Assembly (NCBI GenBank): GCA_027919835.1
Contig: JANVFP010000012.1
Span: 558,001 to 622,000 of the forward strand
Reading direction: 5' to 3'
Length of the DNA: 64,000 bases
Origin: Lentinula raphanica
Lineage: Eukaryota; Basidiomycota; Agaricomycetes; Agaricales; Omphalotaceae
Shown here: in pieces, positions 10,471-20,590 of the stretch
How positions within the stretch are numbered: position 1 is the stretch's first letter
Layout of the letters: the number at the start of each line of letters is the position of its first letter
Position numbers and translations under genes: made by a program
Notes under the pieces: model-generated
Seen by the model: the letters and a program-made list of their open reading frames with translations, nothing else
The model's database searches: none
Told to the model about the DNA's origin: nothing

Positions 10471-11003
10471 TCCTTGCTACTTCCCATCTGTTGCAACTCA
10501 TCTTCCAACCTGTTCGCGTCTGAAGACCATTGAGCCTGGTATAATACCTATTCGTTGTATCACCTTGCTTGCAATATCGGTTGTTCTCAAAACAAGCGCC
10601 CAGGCAAAATTCCCTCTTTCACTAGCTTTCACTCGTCTTTTCATGTTTCGATGACCGGGCCTCTCCTTCCTCTTTCTGTCTCATTTCCAACACCCTGAAA
10701 CTTCCTTGTAGCCGTTAGTAGATATTATGAGATATTATGCAGGATATATAATACACCTTGCATTCGACACATTCAACACATAACTCAATAAACTATTAAC
10801 GATTATCATTCAAGTAATCTCGTCAATCGAACCATGGACATGAATAAATAGCAATTCTACAATTACAAAGTACAGAATATGACTTATGACTGCTAATGAA
10901 TGTACAGTAATGGGACTTGAGTGGAAATATCCGAGGTTACACAGGATAACGAGTGACTAAACACTTGACCGGCGCCGTGACTGCTCAGTGCTGGGCGGTC
11001 CTT
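10471..11003. other. Convergent intergenic region
   Basis: Lies between the + gene ending at 10470 and the - gene ending at 11004. AT-rich, with AATAAA-like signals (for example near 10788) suited to 3' ends. No gene seen. Confidence 0.5.
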
Positions 11004-12926
11004 TCAGGCTGCTAGATTCCTTCCTTGTGCTGGGCCGCTGTGAGTGTCACCAGTTCGAGCGTCACTGGCAGTTTTCTGAGTAGTACCGTCGTTAGTGACA
11101 TTTCCGTGGTAGAAATCGCCGAGAGGGGCCCCGCCTTCGGATTGGGAGTCCTCCGAGTTAGAGTCGCTGGTATCTTCATGGCGGGCCAACTCGTCACCGT
11201 GAACTGACTCGACTTCCGTTGTCCCGGCACTTTGAATCGAAAGGCTACCTGCCTTCGATGTTGAACTCGAAGGACGAGGGTCATTGATATCTTCATGGCG
11301 GGCCAAATCGTCACTGTGAACTGACTCGACTTCTGTTGTCCCAGCGCTTTGAATTGAAAGGCTACCTGCCTTCGATGTTGAACTCGAAGGATGAGGGTCG
11401 TTGGGCACCTGGTGAGGCTGACTAGAATTCGGCTGTGTCGTATGGGTGTCTTTGTGGGGGTCCTCGTGGGGGTCCAATTTGTCGCTATGAACTGACCCCA
11501 CTTCCGTTGTAGTACCTGCGTTCGACGTCGAGCTCGAAGGACGAGGATCATTGGGGGCCTGGTGCGGACTGGGATCTGACTGTTTCGTGGCCCATCTTGG
11601 CATGTTTTCAAGTATACCCTTCGGGTGTTCTTCTGTGACTTTCCAAATCTTGAATCCTGGAAGTTCCAGGTAAGATCCTGGCCCCCCTGATTCCCCTACT
11701 ACTTTTCCATTGAAGTGATTATCACCATAGACACGCGGAGAACCGTAGCAGGTCAACGTAAAAAGCACGGGCTTCTCTAAGTCTGCCATCGTCCCACCGA
11801 AAGTGCCATGGAATTTGGGTTTTGTACCCTCTGGAAAGCCAAACTCCTTTAAGTGTGGTTTTACGACCTTGCTCACCCTCCTCTTAGCTGCAACATCGGG
11901 TCCGGAACGCATGTCATCGGAGTGCCCATTGAGGTCAAACTCGATTTTGAGTTCATGATGGGGAGTTCGATCTATTTTGACGGCTGGCAAAGGAGCATGC
12001 TTCAAGTTGGAGAGGGAGTTTATCGAGGTCATTGGCACGCGGTCTTCCTCTTCGTCATAATCATCGTCGGCTACAGGAACGGATCCGGGTGAGGGAACTT
12101 GTATTGGAGCGGAGGCAGGTGGTGGGCGTTGTAGGTTTCCATGCACTGGAGTAGGGCCGGTAGCTGGTGAGGGACGCACCGCAGGAGGAGAGAGAGCTCC
12201 AGGTTGAACACCCTCGTGAGTGGCTCCAGGCTGAACGCCCCCGCGAGGAAGTCTGGGTTGAACCTTCACGTTCTTTGTATGATCGTGGCCATGGATATTA
12301 GCTGGTAAGTCTTCTTCAGAGGGGGCAGGGCTGTTCTTCTCTTCCTTCTTCTGCTTCGGCTGTTCAACTATTTTGGATTGAGTACCTATAGGATAGTGGA
12401 CTTGAGACTTTTGCGCAGGCTCACCAGAAATGAACAGGTAAAAAAATTGTTGCCACTTTGTTGGTTTCTCTTTTTTTTCGGCCGGGGGTGCTCCACAGGC
12501 CTGATCTGAAATTCGGTGATTTTGTGAAATAAGACGGTTGGAGAACAAGTAAACTCACGACCTGCGCTGAAGAAAAACTTATTCAAGCCTGGGTGCTTCG
12601 GACACTTTTTTGAGGTCCCAGACCCAGTACTAGCACGCGATTCGAGTCTTGGATGAATTTCTTCAAGATGAGCCAATTGACTGTGTATTGAGTCAAGTAT
12701 TGCAGGATCAGCGACAAATTTCAGGGAATCTGGCGACTCAAGCGTGTCTGTAGTGCTGGTTTGCTGATTCACAGCCTGTATGATTGATGAGACAGGATCC
12801 CGTTGAAGCACATCATGAAGCATTGCGAACGATCCATTCACTCACAAGTGGTGCCGTCCAAGCAACGCTAATCGCAAGAAAACCAAGGAAGAGACAACAG
12901 ACATGAGAGTGTGGAGTAAGATGCAT
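11004..12926 (-). CDS. Putative secreted, largely disordered protein, LYGYG/FxGKVG family member 2
   Basis: Start at 12926 (MHLTPHSHVCCLFLGFLAIS) gives a signal peptide ending AWTAPL. Intron 1 is 12845-12776. Exon 2 (AVNQQTSTTDTLES..) ends ..KHPGLNKFFFSAG in phase 1 and joins to HQACGAPP. This AGH junction has the same phase and place as in the 9503 gene, so the two share ancestry. The family domain sits mid-protein: VKPHLKEFGFPEGTKPKFHG, LFTLTCYG, HFNGKVVGES, FKIWKV. About 570 residues. Flanks are disordered: a Pro-rich stretch with GVQPGA repeats (about 12150-12260) and, after the domain, at least three imperfect repeats built on NDPRPSSSTSKAG..EVESVHSD (about 11170-11570). The stop codon is at 11004. 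Confidence 0.65.
11170..11570 (-). repeat. Coding minisatellite, about 100-bp units
   Basis: Imperfect tandem units encode SSSTSKAGSLSIQSAGTTEV followed by ESVHxDxLxxHED. Two adjacent units (about 11195-11290 and 11300-11400) are nearly identical in DNA; a third, more divergent unit lies at about 11480-11560. The array extends the Ser/Thr/Asp/His-rich tail of the secreted protein. Confidence 0.75.
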
Positions 12927-14839
12927 TCTGAATTGGGTTTGTAGTTCGTGAAAAGACGGGTAGGAGTTGATAAGGACGATGTAAGTTGTAACTTGAAGAG
13001 ACGGTAAGTGATTATTAGCGACATAGGAAAGAGCTTCTATGAAAGGGTGCCACTTACTATGTGCACGATTTTCTCTCTTTTTTGGCCAGCAAAAAGAGAT
13101 AGAGAAAAAAGAGAACGGGCGAAAGTGTGAGTATTTCAGGCGATGCTATTTTTGCTGAGATAGGCTGAGCTCCGATAGGATAAATTGAGGGTTATTTGCT
13201 TGAACGTTTCGGAATCCAGATTCCACACAGCCTATCATTGAACGTTTGAACAATCATATCCTCACAGAGGATTATCGAATTATCGATTTCTGGGGTTATC
13301 GATGGATGTGAGCATCAATTGTCGGATCCGTCACTGGTCTTCTTTCAAGGTGCAAGGTGGTAGAACTTGGTGGTGCCAGCTGATGGGGCCGGACCCTTTT
13401 CCTTTACTTCCCATTCCTGCTATCACAACACTTGATGCATCTGACGGCTTTTGACGTTCGTCCAGTTGCAGTCGCAGGTAGTAACTGGTTGCATGTTGTC
13501 ACGTCGTGGCACCTTCATGATGTAAGTAACTTGTAAGCGCCTGTAAGCGCCGTGGCGGGTACGGACCCGGTGGGGTTCGAATTCCTTAGTAACTAGCAGT
13601 AACTTCCGTCACAAAATTTACGCTCCCGTGCAAGTGCACTTTCCTTCCAATCTCTGTGAGTTTCTGTGTTGGTGACTCGGTTCATCTTGATGTTGCTGCT
13701 AACGTACTAACTCAGTATGCTATCTCTCTTTTGCAAAAGCAGTGCAAGAGTATCGATCTTCTCCTCTCGCTTGCAACCCTCAATAGCCCTCAATATCGCA
13801 GTTCATAAACCTTTTGAACGTTCGCTGTTGCTGTGCGCAACAGTCTCTTTGTCTGACCAGGTCCGACCTCACTGTCCCTTGTCTCTTCAACATCATCTCT
13901 CTCGCCCCTCTCCGCTCTTCTCTTTCTAGTATGATATCGGCCCTCCAAAAGACTACAGTCTCTTTCCCTTTCTGCTTCCTCAATACTGAATCAGGTGTTG
14001 GACCCCGGCCGGGTATGCTGATATTAATAATCAATCTATTCGGAGTAAAGCAATTCACCCTCAAACCTCCTCAGGCTTATTTCACCCCCACGGTGGAGCT
14101 GTGTGTGCTCTTGTGTGCTGTGTCTTGGAGTGCTGTGGTGCAACGCGTAGTCATGCAGTATGCCTCATTGTGCACAGGTGTGCGCGCCGTGGCTGAGACT
14201 GGCTGAAATGGCTGCCGGTCATGATTTAGCACAGTGTATAGTAAAAGGGGAGACTGAGCTATGTTTCAGGTATTCCAGGGTATTCCTGACCCTGACATTG
14301 TCTATACCAATTGCAGGCTATCGCAGGTCCCAAACAAATTCAGGCAAATCCCCTCACATTCAGGAGTTCACAACACCGCCGTTCGATTCAGTCGTCTACT
14401 AGACAATCATGCATTGGTGATGCTACACTGTGCTACAGAGTGCTACACAGACTCACCGTCACTCGAGTCTTGCCAGGTCTTGCCTCGATTCGCCAGGACG
14501 ATCCACCTCGAGTCCGTTTGTATAGCTGGGTCCCTCGCGAGTCGCCACGCTGCCAAACATTACATTTCATAGCAATCGGATCCATCGGGAGAGGGAAGTG
14601 GAGGGACCCAAGAAAGATTGACGAATACATACATAAAGAGGGCCGTCTCGAGCGACATATTTCCCATAACTTGCTGGTCGAGTTCACATTTCCTATCTGT
14701 ACTGCTACAAAACGAGAAACAAGTTCAAACCTTACAAAAAGCATCGAGGTCAGTCAAGTTTCTTCTTCTGTCGAGGATGAACTACCTCGGGCTGACACTT
14801 TTTTTCGTCTGTCATCCACCGGTAATCGTTCAGAGCATC
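12927..14839. other. Long intergenic region between divergent secreted genes
   Basis: 1.9 kb separates the - gene starting at 12926 from the + gene starting at 14840. An inverted purine/pyrimidine pair around 13070-13112 (TTTTCTCTCTTTTTTGG with AAAAAGAGATAGAGAAAA) could fold back. A GGTTCGAATTCC motif at 13574 resembles a pol III B box, but no tRNA fold fits. ORFs of 70-190 codons occur, but they lack family features and overlap each other in different frames. Confidence 0.45.
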
Positions 14840-15979
14840 ATGCATTTGCTCAAGTCAACCTTATGGCTTCACGCCTATCTTGTTCTTGAATGTGTTGCCC
14901 CTGTTGCTGTCTGGGCAGTACCTCTCAACCATGTAAGGTGTTCCAACTCGCGTAAATTCAACAGAGCTTTTGCTGACCGATATTCCCCAGCCTAATATCG
15001 CTTCCCGTTCCAGCTCGAGCTCCGAGTCCTCCGCTGAGCTGTCGAATCCTGTAAGCTATCTTGTATCTTGACTCGTTAGACCTCCTTCCCGCTCATTCGT
15101 ATTTTTTCCTAATTCAAAGTCAGATTCCATCCAACCGCCGACTAGTGCTCAGCCTCCATCCGCCCAGGTCGATTCGATGGATTCAGCAAGAGTTCTGATA
15201 GAGCTGCGTTCGTCTGATTATCTGTCAGTCATTTGACCAATGTTAACTGTTCTATAGGGGGCAAACCACCTCCGCGAACGGTTTATCTGTGGGGTAATAG
15301 TAAGTCGAAATCGCCAAAGTCGGCTGGAAGAAATGGCGGAAGGACGTCCCAATATTCGTCCCAGAAAGCTGCCACACGGGCAATCGCTGGCAAGGATAAA
15401 AAATTGCTCACTGGCAGCACTGGTGGTGACAATGATCGGTCGTTGACATTATACCGACAATCAGGTGCAGTAGTACCGGCATCGCAGGCGTCCGAGTCTT
15501 CTGCTCCCAACTCAGTGAATTACCGAGAAATAGTCTACACTGGATCGTCTTTGGAAGAAGCTCGGAAACATATCCCACCTATTGACGAGCTTGACCAATA
15601 CGGGGTCCCGACAATCAGCTACAGCAAATGGGGTGGCACCGCTGGTTCGGAAGTGGTCAGCGCGTTTGTGAAACCTCTTTTGCCCTTGTATGGCTATGGT
15701 CCGGATGTTAAACCACTGTTCGTGGAGCACTTTGCCGGTACTACCGAAGACCTGAAAAAGGGTGCGGGTATTACCTTGAACATTCCGAGGCTACAATCTT
15801 CGAAAGCAGCGTTCACTGGAAAGGTTGGTGGATCAGAAGAAAAGCCACGGGGGGAGCTGCGAGGAAATACTTGGGAGTATGGGTCTAAAGGTGGATTCAT
15901 GGTTTGGTCCTCTCAGGATGACCCCGATTCGGTGCAAGTCGCATACCAACAGTGGAACCTTGCACCTTCCTCGGACTGA
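14840..15979 (+). CDS. Putative secreted protein, LYGYG/FxGKVG family member 3
   Basis: Preferred start 14840 (MHLLKSTLWLHAYL..) gives a signal peptide ending VAVWAVPLNH; an in-frame ATG at 14777 (MNYLGL) is the alternative. Introns read as: GTAAGG after LNH to ..CCCAG; GTAAGC after LSNP to the AAAG at 15119; and 15208-15257 (GTTCGT..CTATAG). The final exon (GGKPPPRTVYLWGNSKS..) ends at the TGA at 15977-15979. The family domain is clear: VKPLLPLYGYGPDVKPLF, AGITLNIP, AAFTGKVGGSEE, NTWEYGSKGGFMVW. A basic, Ser/Lys-rich stretch (SKSKSPKSAGRNGG) precedes it. About 325 residues. Function unknown. Confidence 0.65.
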
Positions 15980-16365
15980 ATCGCCATATCCAGCAAACGT
16001 TGACTGTGGGTCTGCGGCAGGATTGAGCCTGGTGTTGCAATGGCGAACAAAACTGTGGAGTCGGAAGCTGAGGTCAGGAAAGCTTTGGTAGTTGTTCTAT
16101 CTACTGGCAGTATAGACCGGAAATTTACATAATGCGTCTGTATTGGCCGTTCCAAGGCCGTTCGCTTCTTTGACTCTCAACTGAGATATAACAATTCCAT
16201 ACTCATGCCATACAGACATGTAGCGTCTGGTAGCAGCTGGTAGCGTGGACTCGATGATATTCGGCCGGCAAGGGCGAGCGCATCAGTTGCATCAATTCAT
16301 CACGATCGGCGGGAGCTACAGCTTTCCTTAACGTTGAACGTCACACTTCATTTTACTATCACCAA
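15980..16365. other. Intergenic, upstream of beta-flanking gene
   Basis: No gene seen. TAGCGTCTGGTAGCAGCTGGTAGCGTGG at about 16220 is a small direct repeat. The last 60 bases are pyrimidine-rich, as expected for a fungal transcription start region. Confidence 0.4.
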
Positions 16366-17403
16366 ATGGTGTGTATTCTACTCAGATTCACTCTTTCTCT
16401 GTGATTGAACATTTGCTCCTACCAGGATTCTTTCATCAATCTCGCGAAACAAGGTCTAGAAGCCTATGAATCTTCTCAATGTCAGTGTCTGGGTCAATTT
16501 TATCTGCTACATCGTAATCTGCTTCATCTAGCCAACGTATCCAAGACCGGAGGTTCAGAATACAATACTCCTGACAATCGTCCTCAAAGTATTAGCCGGC
16601 CCAGTTGTCAGTCAATTCATATCCTCGTATCAACGTTGATCTGGATTTGATTTCCTGCTTATCGTAGTCGACGACGACGAGGTGGCTCAGACAGCTTCCC
16701 AGCACGGATCCGGACACTCTGGAATGTTCGCTCAAGCAATGAGCTTTGTGAAGAACAATACGGTAAGCTTCGTCTTCTTGAAAACGATCTATGGAACTGA
16801 AATTGACGCCTTGGGTGCAGCAAGAGCATGAAGAGCCCATCGATGAGGAACACGTCACCAATTCTCATAAGGAAGCATATGAGAGAGGTAACGCTGGCTC
16901 TCTGAGCGCTGGATCTATGGGAAGCGCAGCTGCACTTCAGGTATGTCCCTTCTTTGGTTCCCCAATCCGTTCCTCTTACCGAGTCTTCATCCCAACGTCC
17001 ATCTTCCCGTGATCATCTCCTATCGCATCGTTCTCCGTATCATTATCGTCATGGTACACAACCGCTCTTCCTCAAGATCTTCAAACAATTCACTTCTGGT
17101 GGTGGCGGAGGAGGAAGCTCCAGCTCCCAAAGTCAACTCATCAGCATGGCCATGGCTGAAGCTTCAAAACTCTTCGATCAGTCTGGTGGCGCTTCCTCTG
17201 GTTCCAAGCAAGATGCAGTCAACGGTGCGGGAATGATGGTCATGAAGATGCTTGTTCAGAGCAAGATGAGCTCGATGATAGGCGGAGGGAACTCTGGTGG
17301 GCTAGGTGGAATGAGTAGCATGCTCAGTATGGTGAGTTGGTAGTGCGTGAACCGTTGAGAGGGACGACACTCATTGATTCCGCAGGCATCCAAATTCATG
17401 TGA
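16366..17403 (+). CDS. beta-fg: Beta-flanking protein (DUF7721), A mating-type region marker
   Basis: Six exons were read. Exon 1 is the bare ATG at 16366-16368, followed by an intron 16369-16425. Exon 2 is DSFINLAKQGLEAYESSQ. Exon 3 gives SNVSKTGGSEYNTPDNRPQ. Exon 4 gives IDDDEVAQTASQHG..AMSFVKNNT, exon 5 EHEEPIDEEHVTNSHKEAYE..MGSAAALQ, exon 6 IFKQFTSGGGGGG..MAMAEASKLFDQSGGASSG..QDAVNGAGMMVMKM. A last 4-codon exon, ASKFM, follows an intron after SMLSM. The order (NLAKQG.EAY, DDDE, PIDE..V..H..AY, SGGASSG.KQDAVNGA, GGGNSGG, ASKFM) is that of the beta-flanking protein of agaricomycetes. That gene was named for its position beside the A mating-type genes; its biochemical role is unknown. About 220 residues, soluble, Gly/Ser-rich. 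Confidence 0.85.
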
Positions 17404-17550
17404 TCATTCACGATCAACGTCGATGTTCGTTCATGCAAGGAAGCAGTTATAAAGGGCTGATTCTCGTCAGTCAAAGAATGTGTTCATATATAATCCATAT
17501 CCAAATGCTCAGAATTTTTGTTGCACATATCGGCATGCATACTGATATAG

Positions 17551-17768
17551 ATGAGCAATCATCAAAGCCAGAGCCAAAGCATCGATAAGGTGCGTCGCCT
17601 GATGAAGGCTTTCGAGGAAGCCGAAAATAGTACGAACCGCATGAGCGTACAAAAAAACAAGGATGGTTCCAAGGTGCTTCGGTAGGGAATAGTCGGAATC
17701 CATCCTCCAAGGATTCTGTAGTGGATACTGATATGTTTAAGCAGGCTGTGCAACGATTGGAAAACTGA
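17551..17768 (+). CDS. Possible 58-residue hydrophilic protein, one intron
   Basis: ATG at 17551 starts MSNHQSQSQSIDK. A 41-nt intron beginning GTGCGTCGCC and ending AAAATAG would join it in frame to YEPHERTKKQGWFQGASVGN..SSKDSVVDTDMFKQAVQRLEN, stop at 17766-17768. The last exon reads like real protein and stays open across three-quarters of the span. The unspliced alternative reads VRRLMKAFEEAENSTNRM and stops at 17687. No family recognised. Low confidence, because the ORF is short and the intron sits near the minimum length. Confidence 0.3.
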
Positions 17769-18192
17769 GCGCGTCTCAAGTATCATTGACTATCCATCGT
17801 CATCAAAAAGAAAGAAGACTCGATGGTTGGGGCATCTCATCGCGTGCCGATCTCGAATCCCTCAGAATTTTCCGCGTACAATCACAATTACCTGGTAGGT
17901 ATCCCAGAAGGATTTTTGGACGAGAATGCTTGCGGTTGAAGAACTTATTAGCTTTGTTCATTTGCCGTTGCCAATATGACAATTCACTGGGATTTTATGT
18001 AAATTGGGGCTTACATATATGTGTGAGTGCATTCGATTTTAATCGTCCACATCGTCATGAGCGTTTCGCTTAACTCTCTGGACCCACATTCGATGTCATA
18101 GAATCAATCATAGATGATGTGTAGCACATCTGTGGCATCATGGACGACGTCTGAAGCTCGACTCTCCGTCGCTTTGCAGGCGTCCGAAAAGG

Positions 18193-18200
18193 TATAAAAA
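18193..18200 (+). promoter_or_regulatory. TATA box (TATAAAAA) of the TUDOR-domain gene
   Basis: GGTATAAAAAGGGAGG lies 94 bases before the ATG at 18287, a normal spacing for a strongly inducible fungal promoter. Confidence 0.6.
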
Positions 18201-18286
18201 GGGAGGTGTGGCTATATTCCCCCATCGCAATAACACACCTCAGCACTCTCGGTCCATTGAACAACCTAGAAAGAAAACTGTCCACT

Positions 18287-18754
18287 ATGTCCCCAAGGAA
18301 CCAAACCGAAACCACTTACGAGGTGCGTCGATGGAGGTCGTCGTCCAATAACCCCTCCTGGTTCTGACTTCATTTGTTGAAATGTTATTCAGCCCGGTGA
18401 CCACGTCCAATACAAAGCTGTAGGCGGCGGTGTAGGCACTACCTCTACTACCACCGGCGAAGTAGAGGAGGTCGTTACTCACAAACAACCTGCTGGCGAT
18501 ACGGGTGTACGAGTCAATGTATGTCGCTTGCTCATGAATGAACGCAGCCTCTCTTGAACTGACTTGTGTTTTCTCCTCCTCTTCGTTAGGCCTCCCCCGA
18601 TGATCCTCGCTACGTGATTCGTAATGATAATGCTAGTCGTCGTGGTTCTTGATGATACACCTGTGGTGCTGACTTGGTATTTTTTGGATTTTCACAGACT
18701 GCCAAGGCGACTGCCTATAAAGAACAAAACATCGAGGGAGTCACGGATGAGTAG
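18287..18754 (+). CDS. Hypervirulence-associated protein TUDOR domain (DUF2945) protein
   Basis: Small soluble protein: MSPRNQTETTYE, then PGDHVQYKAVGGGVGTT, TGEVEEVVTHKQPAGDTGVRV, ASPDDPRYVIRNDN and TAKATAYKEQNIEGVTDE. The order DHVxYK, G.V..V, DPRYxIxNDNT and AYKxxNIEG is that of the HVA1 TUDOR family (DUF2945), a short SH3-like barrel common in fungi and bacteria, usually of unknown biochemical role. Intron 1 follows TTYE; intron 2 follows VRVN (GTATGT..GTTAG). The third join is odd: to keep NDN-TAKAT in frame the intron must begin GCTAGT (a GC..AG intron), because all nearby GT donors are in the wrong phase and a read-through would stop at GS. About 80 residues. The strong TATA box suits an inducible gene. 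Confidence 0.75.
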
Positions 18755-18877
18755 AAGTTGGTCCAGACCTCGGACTTGAACTGCAGTCTATATTTCTTGT
18801 ATCATAACACATTAGGAGTACGAAAGTAGAGTTGGGCCCAACTCGTTTATTGTAAAATGCAACAGAGTCAACTGAAA

Positions 18878-19847
18878 TCAGTCTATGGTAGACCGCCTTA
18901 GCTTCATTATCTCCAGAGTCCAGCGAACTTGTTCTCGTCGGCTCATTTGTTCAAAGTTCTGTACAACCCATGCCAGATAGTAATGAGTCTCGACAAATTG
19001 CAGGGCTTTGACTGCACCTACAAGAATTTCCATCCTCAATCTCCTCATTGTTCGGTAACAGGTGACAATTGTGCGTATTCTCTTGATATGATTGATGAAG
19101 AGACTCAGTGTAGATCGAAAAGGCATCCGAAGCGGATAATGGCTTGAAGTTTTGTCGTGAACCGGCAAAATGGAGCTCTGGAATTCACGGTCGTGAGCTT
19201 CAAGAGAGAGGTTCAGAATCGTCTCTTGAATGCTATCATGAGAAATGAAGTGAATCGAAAGGTTCGTCAGTCATTTTCAAACACAAGGGAAAACGGATGA
19301 GAAGGAACCGTTGTGAATCTGATACTCACCGCATCATTTGTTCCTCAAAAATCATGATAACTCTCCACTGTTTCGAAATGTCCAAACAGCCATCTTGAGC
19401 CACAGGGAGCGCTGGACCTGAAGGCACCACCCTCATTCTTGCCATGGCATCATGATGTGCATGAGGACCGAGGGGCGATGCTTCGTTTGAAAATATCAGC
19501 GTCTTCAGCCTCCCTAACGCTATGTCCAGCTCCTCCGCCTTTTCTGATAACTCTCTCATCGTTACACATACTTGAGGCCAAGGTCCTTCATGGTGACAAT
19601 GGTAATGACCATCCCCTGAATCGACTCGAAAATCGAGGTGGATCATCGTCTCGGTGGAAAGGTAGAATCTCCACGCGCGCCGAACACAAAGTATGAGGAC
19701 CATTACGCCGACAAGGAACGACGTAGTCGGAGACCAGGATAGAGATGACCCAGACCCGGCCTGCTGAGAGGTCAGGGTTTGTTCGGTCAGTTGAGCGAGG
19801 ATGGATGGAAGAGAGACGTCAGATTCAGAGAGATCGGAACCCGACAT
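18878..19847 (-). CDS. Single-pass membrane protein, unknown family
   Basis: Two exons: 19847 to about 19332, then an intron GTGAGTATC..CATGATAG, then IQETILNLSLEAHDREFQ.. to a stop at 18878. An acidic Ser-rich N-terminus (MSGSDLSESDVSLPSILAQ) precedes one strong transmembrane segment (TTSFLVGVMVLILCVRRAW). The rest is soluble: HCHHEGPWPQVCVTMRELSEKAEELDIALGRL suggests a helical segment, and the second exon is basic and helical (INHIKRIRTIVTCYRTMRRL). About 290 residues. No homologue recognised. A TATA box on the - strand (19944-19951) supports the start. Confidence 0.6.
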
Positions 19848-20590
19848 CTTGAGTGTACGATGAAAGTTTGAATGTCGTGATTCGATGATCAGTATTTCGC
19901 AACCAGATAGGGAGGGAGAGGGTTTGCAGCACCTATGGACGCCTTTTTATACCTATCATCTCCTTGAGCCCTTGAGTGACTCATGGCAGAGTTTTCCTTG
20001 GAAATCCGATGGCCCGTTAGTATTAGCTTTGAGATATACCGTGACGCGAACTATGAAGCAAGCCAAGAGGCTTGACTGGGCTTGACCACAGCGGGATCAT
20101 CATATCCTGGCTTTATGGGAAACGAGTGGAATTTGCTAACTTAATGCCTGCCTGATGCCGACCTCGGACTGAGGCGTTTATACCATTCGTCGCTCAATGG
20201 ATAACACGCTCTAACATGCTCCGATGTCTTCGAGTTTCTTCAACCCGAATTCCAGCCAAGGGCATATATAAGTAAACCAAGCGTGATGGTTGGCACGCCC
20301 AAGAAGAATATTGTGAATTGTCTACAGCATTGTGAGTATGGACTGCTCATTGTATTTGCCTTGAGTCTGGTGGAATGAGTTAAATGTAGCATTTATGACG
20401 CAACCTTGCCGCCTCAAAATGGCTTAGTTAGTGTTGCCGCAGATTGAGTGGACTCGTCGTTGGTGGTACCGGAAGAGATGATAATCGTGATGATAGAGGG
20501 GAGGCCGAGAGGTGCAGAGAATAGAGTTGATGCCGCAGGCTATATATCCTACAAGGCAGTTGAGCGGTATTAGTAACCAATGAAAGAAGC
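19848..20590. other. Intergenic
   Basis: Contains the 19944 TATA box. A plus-strand TATATAAG lies at about 20264-20271, with no credible gene downstream of it. No repeats recognised. Confidence 0.4.
19944..19951 (-). promoter_or_regulatory. TATA box of the 18878-19847 gene
   Basis: Reads TATAAAAA on the - strand, about 97 bases upstream of the ATG at 19847. Confidence 0.5.

Larger units (their letters stand above)
17404..18286. other. Intergenic with one possible tiny gene
   Basis: Apart from the small spliced frame at 17551-17768 and a TATA box at 18193-18200, no coding or repeat structure was recognised. Confidence 0.4.

Noticed and set aside
13574..13585. tRNA-like B box GGTTCGAATTCC
   Set aside because: No A box at the right distance and no acceptor, D or anticodon stem could be folded around it; a SINE relic cannot be shown.
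13717..14740. Cluster of 70-130 codon ORFs upstream of the third secreted gene
   Set aside because: Overlapping in conflicting frames, no signal peptide or domain, no consistent introns; judged non-coding.
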